This document shows, piece by piece, positions 24,582 to 32,053 of a stretch of DNA of 64,000 bases. Made by a program: the position numbers and the translations under genes. Source of the DNA: JBBDIP01 sp050260675 (lineage in GTDB: Bacteria; Bacillota; Sulfobacillia; Fermentithermobacillales; Fermentithermobacillaceae); contig JBLNCN010000005.1 of NCBI GenBank assembly GCA_050260675.1, positions 992,001 through 1,056,000 of the forward strand. Reading direction: 5' to 3'. Position 1 is the first letter of the stretch. Each line of letters opens with the position of its first letter. The notes below the pieces were generated by a model that did not search any database, had not been told where the DNA came from, and worked only from the letters and a program-made list of their open reading frames with translations.

Positions 24582-24623
24582 GCGGGGCTCCGGTTATTCC
24601 AGGGCCCCTCGTCGGCTACCTGG

Positions 24624-24950
24624 TTAAACCCAACCAATCTCCGAATATCGTCTGCAGGAAGCCAGGTAGATGGCCGTTTTGGTAGCCACCGAGGTCGCGA
24701 ACGACAATCCGAACGTGACCATCATGAGGTACACGCCCGCGCGCGGGAGGCCCTGGCTGACCTTGGACGACGACGTGAACGTGTGCACGAAGTGGTACAC
24801 GACGCAGAAGGCCCCCAGCGCCACGATGATCTAATCCACCGAGTTCAGGGGCTTCATTGAGGCCGTGAGTTGCAGGAAGATATAGTGACGGCGACGAGCG
24901 AAAGGAACGCCGCGAATGTCAGGGAGTACCCGTCCTTGACCAAGTGAAGC
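24624..24950 (-). pseudogene. Decayed membrane protein gene related to the gene at 2528-3148
   Basis: The minus strand first reads LVKDGYSLTFAAFLSLVAVT, then needs a frame change to read LTASMKPLNSVD, an in-frame TAG, and IIVALGAFCVVYHFVHTFTS followed by GLPRAGVYLMMVTFGLSFA. The last part aligns by eye with the end of the protein at 2528-3148 (SLNNAVIVLGVVSVISHFLF, GRAVMMIAFGSAFGNTV). It is thus a broken relative. High GC returns here, marking the right edge of the lower-GC island. The rest of 24582-25051 shows no gene. Confidence 0.65.
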
Positions 24951-25051
24951 CATCCCGTACGTCCGTACTGAAGCGGGAGCGTTTCCTGTCAGATGAAAGA
25001 GCTTTCGATTGGGAGCCCTTTGCGAGTCCTGACAGACTGCTCTATTGGGTG

Positions 25052-26653
25052 CTATCTCGCCTCATGCCTCAGCGGCATCCCCAGCCTCTCGCTGTTGCGC
25101 TCGCCCTCCCAGATGACGGGGACGCCGTTGACGAACACGTAGACTATGCCCTCCGGGAACTGCCACGGGTTTTCGTAAGTGGCCTTATCGATGATCTTGT
25201 CGCGATCAAACACGACCAGGTCGGCCCAGTACCCGGGAGCGATGAGGCCGCGGTCGCGGATGCCCAACCTCGACGCAGGTATGGAAGTCATCTTCCGCAC
25301 CGCCTCTTCCATGGGGATGACGGCCTTTTCCCTCGCGTAGTACCCCAGCACTCTGGGGAAGGTGCCGACAGACCGGGGATGGGGCTTTCCCTCGCCGGGG
25401 ACGGCGTTGTTGCCGTCAGTCACCACACAGGTCTTGGGGTGCCGGAGGGCGCTGACCATATCGTCTTCGCTCATGGCGAACCGGGCGATCCGCACCCGCA
25501 TCTCCTCGTCTATCAGGATGTTGAGGGCCGCGACCTGAGGTTCTTTGCCCATCCGCGCCGCGATCTCCGCCATGTGGCGCCCTTCCATCCACTTGTTCTC
25601 GGGCTTCTGGACGCCGGTGACCACGACCTTATCCCATCCGCCCTGCACTTCGGTCCTCTGATGGGACTCCAGTTCAGCCCTCCTGCGGACGCCTGAGTCT
25701 TTGAAAGTCTCGAGGGCGGCTTTCTTCCCCTTCTCCAGCGCCCAGTCGGGAAGCACTATAGCTAATTCGGTGGATGAGGCGAGATAGGGATAGAAGTCCG
25801 CGGTCATCTCGGGTCCGCTTTCTCCCGCTTCGTCAAGCATCGCCAGCGCGTCCTTGACTTTGCCCCAGTTCTCGGGGCCGCAGGCCTTAATGTGGGATAC
25901 TTCGAACCTCACGCCCGAAAGCCTGCTCACTTCGATGCACTCTTGGATGGACTCGAGGAGTTCCGGCCCCTCATTGCGGATGTGGGAGGCGTGAATGCCT
26001 CCGGCCGCCGCAACCGGACGGGAGACCGCCGCCAGTTCTTCAGCGTCGGCGAACCTGCCGGGCAGGTACTCCAGTCCGCTGGAAACGCCAAAAGCTCCCT
26101 CGGCCATGTAGGCCCTGGCCAGTTCCTCCGCTCTCTTCTTCTCCTCTTCCGTCATGGGACGCCCGTCGTCGCCCACGACTTTGCGGCGGACGTCTCCGTG
26201 TCCAAAAAGCGCGGCGACGTTGACTCCGGGACCAACCTCACTCACTGCTGTAAGGTAGCCACGCACTCCGTCCCACCTATGGCCGAGCCCGGACTCGGCA
26301 AGTATGTCGGCCCAGGTATCGTCTTCATACTTGGAGGTGTCTACGCAACTGCCGCCGCAGTTGCCTATGGTTTCAGTCGTTATCCCCTGCATGAGCAATG
26401 TCTTAGCTTCTGGATACGTCAGGACCTGAGTATCGGAGTGTGAATGTATGTTTATGAAGCCGGGAGATACGGCCAGGCCGTGTAGATCCACCACCGTGGT
26501 ATCTGCAGGAGCCTGCCACGCGGTGATGTCTCCCGAGGACGCGATCTTGCGGCTGGTGACCAGAACTGCGCCCTTCCTGGGCGGCTTCCCGGTCCCATCG
26601 TAGATAACTGCATTCTGAAGCAGATAGTTCTCTGTCTTTGCGGCAGCTTTCAC
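25052..26653 (-). CDS. N-acyl-D-amino-acid deacylase family amidohydrolase
   Basis: 533 residues, cytoplasmic. The beta-barrel start VVDLHGLAVSPGFINIHSHSD carries the metal ligands H70 and H72; ETIGNCG supplies the cysteine ligand (C99) typical of D-aminoacylases; SSGLEYLPG, HIRNEG, SHIKACG and VVTDGN complete the site. It hydrolyses N-acyl-D-amino acids or D-aminoacyl compounds to free D-amino acids. GTG start with GGGGGA upstream. It is divergent from degV and seems monocistronic. Together with the amidase, M81 peptidase and asparaginase it suggests scavenging of amides and cell-wall peptides. Confidence 0.93.
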   Translation of the reverse strand: MKAAAKTENYLLQNAVIYDGTGKPPRKGAVLVTSRKIASSGDITAWQAPADTTVVDLHGLAVSPGFINIHSHSDTQVLTYPEAKTLLMQGITTETIGNCGGSCVDTSKYEDDTWADILAESGLGHRWDGVRGYLTAVSEVGPGVNVAALFGHGDVRRKVVGDDGRPMTEEEKKRAEELARAYMAEGAFGVSSGLEYLPGRFADAEELAAVSRPVAAAGGIHASHIRNEGPELLESIQECIEVSRLSGVRFEVSHIKACGPENWGKVKDALAMLDEAGESGPEMTADFYPYLASSTELAIVLPDWALEKGKKAALETFKDSGVRRRAELESHQRTEVQGGWDKVVVTGVQKPENKWMEGRHMAEIAARMGKEPQVAALNILIDEEMRVRIARFAMSEDDMVSALRHPKTCVVTDGNNAVPGEGKPHPRSVGTFPRVLGYYAREKAVIPMEEAVRKMTSIPASRLGIRDRGLIAPGYWADLVVFDRDKIIDKATYENPWQFPEGIVYVFVNGVPVIWEGERNSERLGMPLRHEAR

Positions 26654-26786
26654 GCAGAATCCCCCTTTTGTGGGCGAGTCCCCGTACTTTTATCCACGAT
26701 AATCTGTTTTCCTTCTTGTGGTAGACCAGTGTAGAATGGGGCTGTTCGACGCGGGGAACGACCATACTGGCACCGGAGGGCACGGG

Positions 26787-27638
26787 ATGAACACCATAGC
26801 GATCGTTACGGACAGTACCTGCGATATCCCACATCAAGAGGCTGAAAAGGCGGGAATCACTATCGTGCCCTTGTCCGTCATCCACGGGGATAAGTCATAC
26901 CTTGACGGCGTGGACCTGACTCCCGCCACGTTCTACCCGCTCCTGAAGTCCTCCAGTGTGCTGCCTACAACCTCGCAGCCTTCGCCGGCCCAGTTTCAGA
27001 AAGCATACGAAAAGGTCCTTGAATCCGCGTCGGAGATAGTCTCCATTCACATTTCCTCCGAACTTAGCGCAACATCGTCCTCGGCCCGAATGGCCGCGGA
27101 AGCGGTTGGCGACGAACGTATCCATGTGATCGACTCCGGGTTCGTTAGCTACGCCCTCGGGATGCAGGTACTGGAGGCCGCGAGGCTTGCCAAAGAGGGC
27201 CTATCCGCCCCGCAGATCATAGACCGTCTGGGCCGCATAAGGTCCAAAATGGAACTTGTGTTCTCTCTCGATACCCTCCAGTACCTGCAGAAAGGCGGCA
27301 GGATCGGCCTGGCTTCAGCGTTCCTGGGGACCGTGCTCGGCATCAAGCCGGTCCTCCGGATCGAAGGAGGACACCTGGTCCCGGCCGGCAAAGCTCGGGG
27401 CACAAAGGGAGCCCTCACCTCTATCGTCGACCTTTTGGTCCGCCGGTACGGCAAGGAGAGGGTCACGGCTGCCGTTGGTCACGCAGCGGCTCCGGAAAAC
27501 GCCGCTATGCTGGGTGACATGATCTTGGCACGGCTTAACGTCGAGGGACCTGTCCGCACATTCGAGATAGGGCCTGTTGTGGGGACCCACTCCGGCCCGG
27601 GCGCAGCAGGCATAGTTGTCCTGCCCGTGGATTACTAG
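26787..27638 (+). CDS. DegV family fatty-acid-binding protein
   Basis: 283 residues. TDSTCDIP near the start, LPTTSQPSPAQF, SIHISSELSATSSSA and DSGFVSYALGMQ are the standard DegV motifs that bind a fatty-acid carboxylate. In Firmicutes such proteins (FakB) deliver exogenous fatty acids to the kinase FakA; no fakA is seen in this window. ATG 26787 has GGAGG seven bases upstream; a longer frame from 26718 has none. The 3' end overlaps the convergent MFS gene by four bases. Confidence 0.95.
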   Translation: MNTIAIVTDSTCDIPHQEAEKAGITIVPLSVIHGDKSYLDGVDLTPATFYPLLKSSSVLPTTSQPSPAQFQKAYEKVLESASEIVSIHISSELSATSSSARMAAEAVGDERIHVIDSGFVSYALGMQVLEAARLAKEGLSAPQIIDRLGRIRSKMELVFSLDTLQYLQKGGRIGLASAFLGTVLGIKPVLRIEGGHLVPAGKARGTKGALTSIVDLLVRRYGKERVTAAVGHAAAPENAAMLGDMILARLNVEGPVRTFEIGPVVGTHSGPGAAGIVVLPVDY

Positions 27639-28846
27639 GCGGACTCTTCTCTGCGCAAGACAATCCGGCCCCCTAGGTGGGCCAGAGCGGCTAGGGCCAG
27701 GATCATGCCTGCAAATACCCTATACGCTGTCAGCGGGCCGCTGGCGCTCGCGATCGATCCTGCCATCAGGATCCCGAGAGCCTCACCGCCGCTGCCGATG
27801 CTCGACGCAACACCCCAGACCCGACCCGTCATCTCGGCCGGTGCCTTTGACTGGACTTCCGTCGTGAACAGCGTCGTTACCGTTGACATGATGAGCCCCT
27901 CAACGAACCCCATTGCCAGTATGAGAGGGATGCTCCTGACAACTGAGTACCCGAACCAGATGAAGGCTGCAGGGACGGTCACGAGCAACACAGGGATACG
28001 GGCAAGCGCGCGGCCGTGCTTGGCCAGGATTAGCCCTGCCAGGAGATTCGCGCCGAAGTAGAAGGATATCGACAGCCCGAACAGCTCCGATCCCCTGCCC
28101 AGCACTGATTCCACAAACGGGTAGTACAGCGTGTTTGTCCCGTGCTGACCCGTTACGTAAATGGTATAGGCGGCGACGGACACAAGAAGGGAGGGCTGCC
28201 CCCTAAGGAAGGCAATCGCTCCCTTTAGGTCCCGCACCAAGGTCCGCTTGCGCGGAGCATCTGCCGTCTCACCGGGATCTCCCGGTTTCATGACCGGCCC
28301 CATAAGCCAATACGCTGCCGCGCCCGCGATCCACAGCGCGCCGATGAGCCGGAAGGCGAAGACAGAACCTATCGAGCCCATCACCACGCCGGCCAGCGTG
28401 GGAGCTGTAAGGTCGACGCATCCGCTCGCGGCTGCGCGCAAGCCATTTACCTGGAGAAGAGCGCCTTTCTCGGCCAGAGTCGGAACGATGGCGGTCCGTG
28501 CCGTGACCAGAAAGACGCTGCATGTAGACGACACAAAGTTCAGAGCCAGTACCGGCTCTATGGTCGTGAAGTACGGGTAGAAAAACCCCAGTATCCCCCG
28601 AGACACGGCAGCAACTATCATGACCTGTCTCCGGTCAAGCCTGTCGACTATGGGTCCGGCGATACCGGAGAACAGCATCCACGGCAGATAAGACAGGAGC
28701 ATCTGCAGCGCGTATGCCCAAGCAGCGCCGGTCATGGAATACGTGTGAGCGGCGATCGCGACTGCGAAGAAGTGACCGCCTATGAGATGTACCAAGTCGC
28801 CCGCTGTCATTACCAGCAGCGGCTTTTGTGAACGAATCTGGTTCAT
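27635..28846 (-). CDS. MFS transporter, probable drug or small-molecule exporter
   Basis: 403 residues with 12 predicted helices. The loop between helices 2 and 3 reads GPIVDRLDRRQVMI, the MFS motif A, and the order and length match the MFS_3 (enterobactin exporter / macrolide efflux) group. A central loop (KPGDPGETADAPRKRTLVRD) separates the two halves. ATG with AAGGTGAG upstream. No regulator is adjacent, so the substrate is open. Confidence 0.9.
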   Translation of the reverse strand: MNQIRSQKPLLVMTAGDLVHLIGGHFFAVAIAAHTYSMTGAAWAYALQMLLSYLPWMLFSGIAGPIVDRLDRRQVMIVAAVSRGILGFFYPYFTTIEPVLALNFVSSTCSVFLVTARTAIVPTLAEKGALLQVNGLRAAASGCVDLTAPTLAGVVMGSIGSVFAFRLIGALWIAGAAAYWLMGPVMKPGDPGETADAPRKRTLVRDLKGAIAFLRGQPSLLVSVAAYTIYVTGQHGTNTLYYPFVESVLGRGSELFGLSISFYFGANLLAGLILAKHGRALARIPVLLVTVPAAFIWFGYSVVRSIPLILAMGFVEGLIMSTVTTLFTTEVQSKAPAEMTGRVWGVASSIGSGGEALGILMAGSIASASGPLTAYRVFAGMILALAALAHLGGRIVLRREESA

Positions 28847-28893
28847 GCTATCTCACCTTCATCAGCTCGTCTGGTAAGGTCGAAAAAACTAAA

Positions 28894-28920
28894 GGCCGCG
28901 CGGACTCTGGCCGCGCGGCC
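28894..28920 (-). terminator. Strong intrinsic terminator after the 34-codon gene
   Basis: A perfect 10-bp stem GGCCGCGCGG / CCGCGCGGCC with a seven-base loop. On the minus strand it is followed by TTTAGTTTTTTCG, a good U tract. Confidence 0.9.
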
Positions 28921-28943
28921 CCTATGCTTAGTCACAGCTTACT

Positions 28944-29048
28944 TCAAGGCCTGATCGACGCGTTGTCCGCCAAAAGGGCATAGTGGCCCCTTGTAGCGGA
29001 TTCCGCTATTTCAATAGGCGCTGACACAGCAAGAAACGGCAGCGTCAC
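28944..29048 (-). CDS. 34-residue protein of unknown function with its own promoter and terminator
   Basis: A short ORF reading GTG ACG CTG CCG... to a TGA at 28944. It has a textbook ribosome binding site (AAGGAGGG, nine bases before GTG), a plausible promoter 48 bases upstream and a perfect terminator 24 bases after the stop. The product starts VTLPFLAVSAPIEIAESA and ends NASIRP; it is mildly hydrophobic at the N-terminus and has no cysteine. It could be a regulatory or leader peptide, a small membrane-associated protein, or the head of an RNA whose ORF is incidental. No family is recognised. Confidence 0.5.
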   Translation of the reverse strand: MTLPFLAVSAPIEIAESATRGHYALLADNASIRP

Positions 29049-29095
29049 GGGGCTTCCCTCCTTCGGCGGGCTATGTACCCTGACCGACCGTGGGG

Positions 29096-29125
29096 ATTCT
29101 ATCACTGCCGAACACCGCTGCGCAA
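29096..29125 (-). promoter_or_regulatory. Putative promoter of the 34-codon gene
   Basis: Minus strand: -35 TTGCGC (29125-29120), 18-base spacer, -10 TAGAAT (29101-29096). It lies just after the DUF378 terminator, so the small gene is its own transcription unit. Confidence 0.5.
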
Positions 29126-29132
29126 TAGCGTA

Positions 29133-29160
29133 AGAGGACCCGCTAAGGAGCGGGTCCTCT
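29133..29160 (-). terminator. Terminator after the DUF378 gene
   Basis: A perfect 12-bp stem AGAGGACCCGCT / AGCGGGTCCTCT with a four-base loop, 15 bases after the DUF378 stop. The T tract on the minus strand is weak (TACGCTATT). Confidence 0.7.
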
Positions 29161-29175
29161 CACTTTGAGGAGTCG

Positions 29176-29394
29176 CTACCTTGCTTCCCCTCTGGTTCGT
29201 GCCGGCTCCCTGAATGCCAAGCGGATCAGCTGGTATAGAGCAGCAAGCCCGACAAGACCGTAGACAAACCGGGAGGCCATGGTGTCGATCCCAAAGATGG
29301 ATTCCACCAAGTTGAACCGGGACATCGCGATTAATCCCCAGTTCAGGCCACCAATGATCACGAGTATCCGGGAGAGCCAGTCTATGACCGACAT
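29176..29394 (-). CDS. DUF378 (YuzA-like) small membrane protein
   Basis: 72 residues with two helices. The first carries the family hallmark IIGGLNWGLIA; the second is RFVYGLVGLAALYQLIRLA. DUF378 proteins are common in Firmicutes and of unknown function. ATG with AGGTGGGTG upstream. It is monocistronic, with a strong hairpin right after the stop. Confidence 0.93.
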   Translation of the reverse strand: MSVIDWLSRILVIIGGLNWGLIAMSRFNLVESIFGIDTMASRFVYGLVGLAALYQLIRLAFREPARTRGEAR

Positions 29395-29510
29395 CCGTAT
29401 TCACCCACCTTTCTTCACTCCTGTAGTCTCACATCCAAAGGTGGGAATCATGCACTCCGGCTAACCCTTACATAGCCCTGTGACGAATTTCCAAGTGGAA
29501 GGTGACGCCT

Positions 29511-30182
29511 GTGTCCATCAGGACCCCCGGTCCCGCACCGCTAGAGGCGGTTCGCGCGAGGCTAGTTCAGCTCCTTACGGAGATAGGGGCTGACGTACAA
29601 TCAAGTGTTCAGCGGCCGGCCATGCTTCCGGGTGCCGTGCCTCCAGCTCCTATGCCTCCAGCTCCTATGCTTCCGGTTGCCGTGCTTCAGGACACCGTTC
29701 TACCGAGGATACCTGCGAGCGTATTGCGGGTCCTGGTAGATCTGGCGGAGGCCGGAGTTCCGCTGGACATCCTGACCATGTCTGAGCGAGGGACAAGAAC
29801 TGGGCTAGAGGGGTCATACGGGAGGGCGGGAGGAGCTGAAACTACCGGAGCCCAAACCGCCAGAGCTCAGGCCGCTGATGTCCAAGTTGTATCGGCGCTG
29901 CTGCGTGCAGTCGACGGGGGAGCCGTGGGGATCGAAGACCTGAACCTCTTCCTTGGGCTGTTCGCTGTCGACCCAAGGATCATCCAAAGAGCGATCGACG
30001 AGCAAGCCGATTGTGATCGTGGCACGGTGACGTTGAATGACACTGTCTACCGCCTTGTAGCGGGACGACTTGTCGCTGAGAGCTGCGCAAGGGGCGACAG
30101 CTCGCCCGGCCTATGGGTGAAGACAGCGGCAATTGCCGCCCTTCTCTTGCTGCTGACCATCGCCGCTATCCGGTTTGGATAG
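29511..30182 (+). CDS. Unknown protein with a C-terminal membrane anchor
   Basis: 223 residues from GTG 29511 (GGAAGG eight bases upstream); a GTG three codons earlier lacks a binding site. A low-complexity stretch near 40-60 repeats (P)PAPM units. A central helical region (PRIPASVLRVLVDLAEAGVPL and LNLFLGLFAVDPRIIQRAI) is followed by one C-terminal helix (TAAIAALLLLLTIAAIRFG), leaving almost no residues outside, as in tail-anchored proteins. No family is recognised and no neighbour points to a role. Confidence 0.7.
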   Translation: MSIRTPGPAPLEAVRARLVQLLTEIGADVQSSVQRPAMLPGAVPPAPMPPAPMLPVAVLQDTVLPRIPASVLRVLVDLAEAGVPLDILTMSERGTRTGLEGSYGRAGGAETTGAQTARAQAADVQVVSALLRAVDGGAVGIEDLNLFLGLFAVDPRIIQRAIDEQADCDRGTVTLNDTVYRLVAGRLVAESCARGDSSPGLWVKTAAIAALLLLLTIAAIRFG

Positions 30183-30245
30183 GCAGAAGTGCGGACGCTG
30201 GATAGCCATGAGGTGCGGCCTTTGGATAAGCACAAAGTGCGGGCC
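30174..30245. repeat. Three imperfect 23-25 bp tandem repeats
   Basis: Units starting TTTGGATAGGCAGAAGTGCG, GCTGGATAGCCATGAGGTGC and TTTGGATAAGCACAAAGTGC follow one another. They begin in the last codons of the upstream gene and end just before the stop of the convergent YcaQ-type gene. Confidence 0.7.
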
Positions 30246-30249
30246 TAGG

Positions 30250-31470
30250 TCAAAGCCAAGCGAGCGACTGCCGTGCCGCCTCCTCCAACCGCATTGACGC
30301 GCACCCGAGGAAACCGCAGAAACGTTGGAGACAATCGGACAGTGCTGCGCGCATATCCGGGTCTGCCGAGTCAACGCCTTCTTCCCACCACCAGTTCTTC
30401 ACGACCATCGTCTTTGTCTTGCGGTCCCTCACAGGCTCGAACCTGGCGACGAACCTGTCTTTGTAGAGCACAGGCAACACGTAGTAGCCGTAGCGCCGCT
30501 TTGCGGCCGGCACGTAGACCTCCCAGGTGTAGTCGAAGCCGAACAGCTCCTTGGTGAGCCGCCTGTCCCAGATCAGGTTGTCTAGGGGCCCGATCACTGC
30601 AGCCCTAGGTTCAGCCAGGTCGCGTTGATCCTCGCCTAAGATCCAGCTCAGCGTTTCGAGGTCGTCCGTCCTCACGTAGGCGGGCAGCGCCAGGCCCTCA
30701 ACGCTCACCTCGCGGATCTCCCCACGCCGCAGTAGCCGCTTAAGCGACTCAGCGCGGGCCCCGCTGCTTGTGCCTTCGATGCCGAGCCAGGCCTCAACAC
30801 CCCTGTTGCATAAGAGTCCGACACTGCCTATCCGTCGGCACACTCGCCAGTCGTGGTACTCATCTTCAGATGGGTTGGGCTCAGGAGCACCCAGGAGTTC
30901 CGAGGGAATGCGGCGTTCGGCCAGGTCGTAGACCTTCCTCACGCCCTCCTTGTGGTGAACCACCAGTTCTCCCCAGAAGTACATCCCTTCCAGGGCCGCT
31001 CTCGCCAACCTGGTCGGCCCCCAGGGCCACCGGACCGCCTCCTCCATCTCGAGGTCCGCCGAAGATAGCGCCCCTCTGGCCTCAATCTCCTGGCGGACGC
31101 GTCCCGCTGCCTCGAGCACCGGATGGGACCTGCGTTCAAGCTGCGCCCTCGCCGCCTCGCGAGTCCTCTTGAAATAGGGCCAATCTTCCGTGAGGTAGAT
31201 ACACATGTTCTTGTCGAAGCCATCAACCAGCGCACGGTCACTGTAGAGCGCCTCGTATAGCATCGGCACGCTGAAGTCCCCCACTCTTGCCTGGAGGACC
31301 AGTTCGTGATTCCGTCCCGTGACGTCGATAGGATCGAACTGGACGCAGTTCACCGTCTTCAGGTACTGGAGCAACCCCTCCTTGCCACGAATGGAGCGCG
31401 GTGGCCACAGCGCCTGATGGGCCAGAAGAAACCGTCGAGCTTCCTCCATGCTTAGCCGGATAGCTTCCAC
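30250..31470 (-). CDS. ycaQ: YcaQ/AlkX-type winged-helix DNA glycosylase
   Basis: About 406 residues. It belongs to the HTH_42 (DUF1006) family, whose members unhook interstrand crosslinks by cutting the glycosidic bond. The catalytic QxD-type motif is present in NCVQFDPIDV near residue 45, and the conserved GPLDNLIWDRR and ARFEPVRDRK blocks follow. Longer in-frame starts exist up to 31569, but the promoter at 31541-31569 places the transcript start near 31534, so the first usable start is GTG 31470, which aligns with the usual N-terminus. The ribosome binding site is weak. Monocistronic. Confidence 0.88.
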   Translation of the reverse strand: MEAIRLSMEEARRFLLAHQALWPPRSIRGKEGLLQYLKTVNCVQFDPIDVTGRNHELVLQARVGDFSVPMLYEALYSDRALVDGFDKNMCIYLTEDWPYFKRTREAARAQLERRSHPVLEAAGRVRQEIEARGALSSADLEMEEAVRWPWGPTRLARAALEGMYFWGELVVHHKEGVRKVYDLAERRIPSELLGAPEPNPSEDEYHDWRVCRRIGSVGLLCNRGVEAWLGIEGTSSGARAESLKRLLRRGEIREVSVEGLALPAYVRTDDLETLSWILGEDQRDLAEPRAAVIGPLDNLIWDRRLTKELFGFDYTWEVYVPAAKRRYGYYVLPVLYKDRFVARFEPVRDRKTKTMVVKNWWWEEGVDSADPDMRAALSDCLQRFCGFLGCASMRLEEAARQSLAWL

Positions 31471-31540
31471 ACCACATGCACCGTCCCGAGACGTGTTTCG
31501 GAGACCCGTTCCGGATATATCGAACAGGCGTTCCATAGGC

Positions 31541-31569
31541 ATTATGCGCCAGGCGCGCTGGCAAGTCAA
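31541..31569 (-). promoter_or_regulatory. Promoter of the YcaQ-type gene
   Basis: Minus strand: -35 TTGACT (31569-31564), 17-base spacer, -10 CATAAT (31546-31541). Nearby, 31611-31657 contains a short imperfect tandem repeat built on TGACCC(G/A)CCCTGG. Confidence 0.6.
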
Positions 31570-31744
31570 GGTAGGCAGCGTATCGCCGGGTTGTCGGCTC
31601 GCCTAGGTCGTTGACCCACCCTGGCTGCCGACCCGCCCTGGTTGCTGACCCGCTGGTAATTGGCTGGGTTACTGCCGGCCGGTTGTCGGGCATTCTATGC
31701 CCGTATCAGTCCATGCTGGAGATCTAGTCGGTAGGAGGCTCACA

Positions 31745-31966
31745 ATGGACAGACATGAACTAGAGCGTCTTGGAGACCAGTTGCACGGAATTGGACACCG
31801 GAGACGGGAATTGGCGCAGAAGGTCCTGGCGGAAGCAACAGACGGCGACCCGCGCAGATCGCGTGAGCTGTATCAGGAACTAGCCGATGTCACGACTCAA
31901 GCCATCGAACTGATGCAAAAGCAGAGAGACATCCTGCGCAAGGAAATCAGCAGGATAGAAGCATAG
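31745..31966 (+). CDS. Small coiled-coil protein of unknown function
   Basis: 73 residues, nearly all charged helix: DRHELERLGDQLHGIGHRRR, RSRELYQELADVTTQAIELM and KQRDILRKEISRIEA form heptad-like repeats. No signal or membrane segment. ATG with AGGAGG five to six bases upstream, an excellent site; a 16-codon in-frame extension has none. No family is recognised. It may dimerise through the coiled coil. Confidence 0.75.
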   Translation: MDRHELERLGDQLHGIGHRRRELAQKVLAEATDGDPRRSRELYQELADVTTQAIELMQKQRDILRKEISRIEA

Positions 31967-32053
31967 ACTGCTGCATGCGTCTTCCGTCTTCCTCAAAAGA
32001 GTTCAGGGACCCAATCGGAGAAGGACCACTCTAGCACCCGGCGAGGCGGCCCT

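Noticed and set aside
28944..29048. AgrD-type signal peptide precursor
   Set aside because: No cysteine and no agrB-like or receptor kinase gene nearby.
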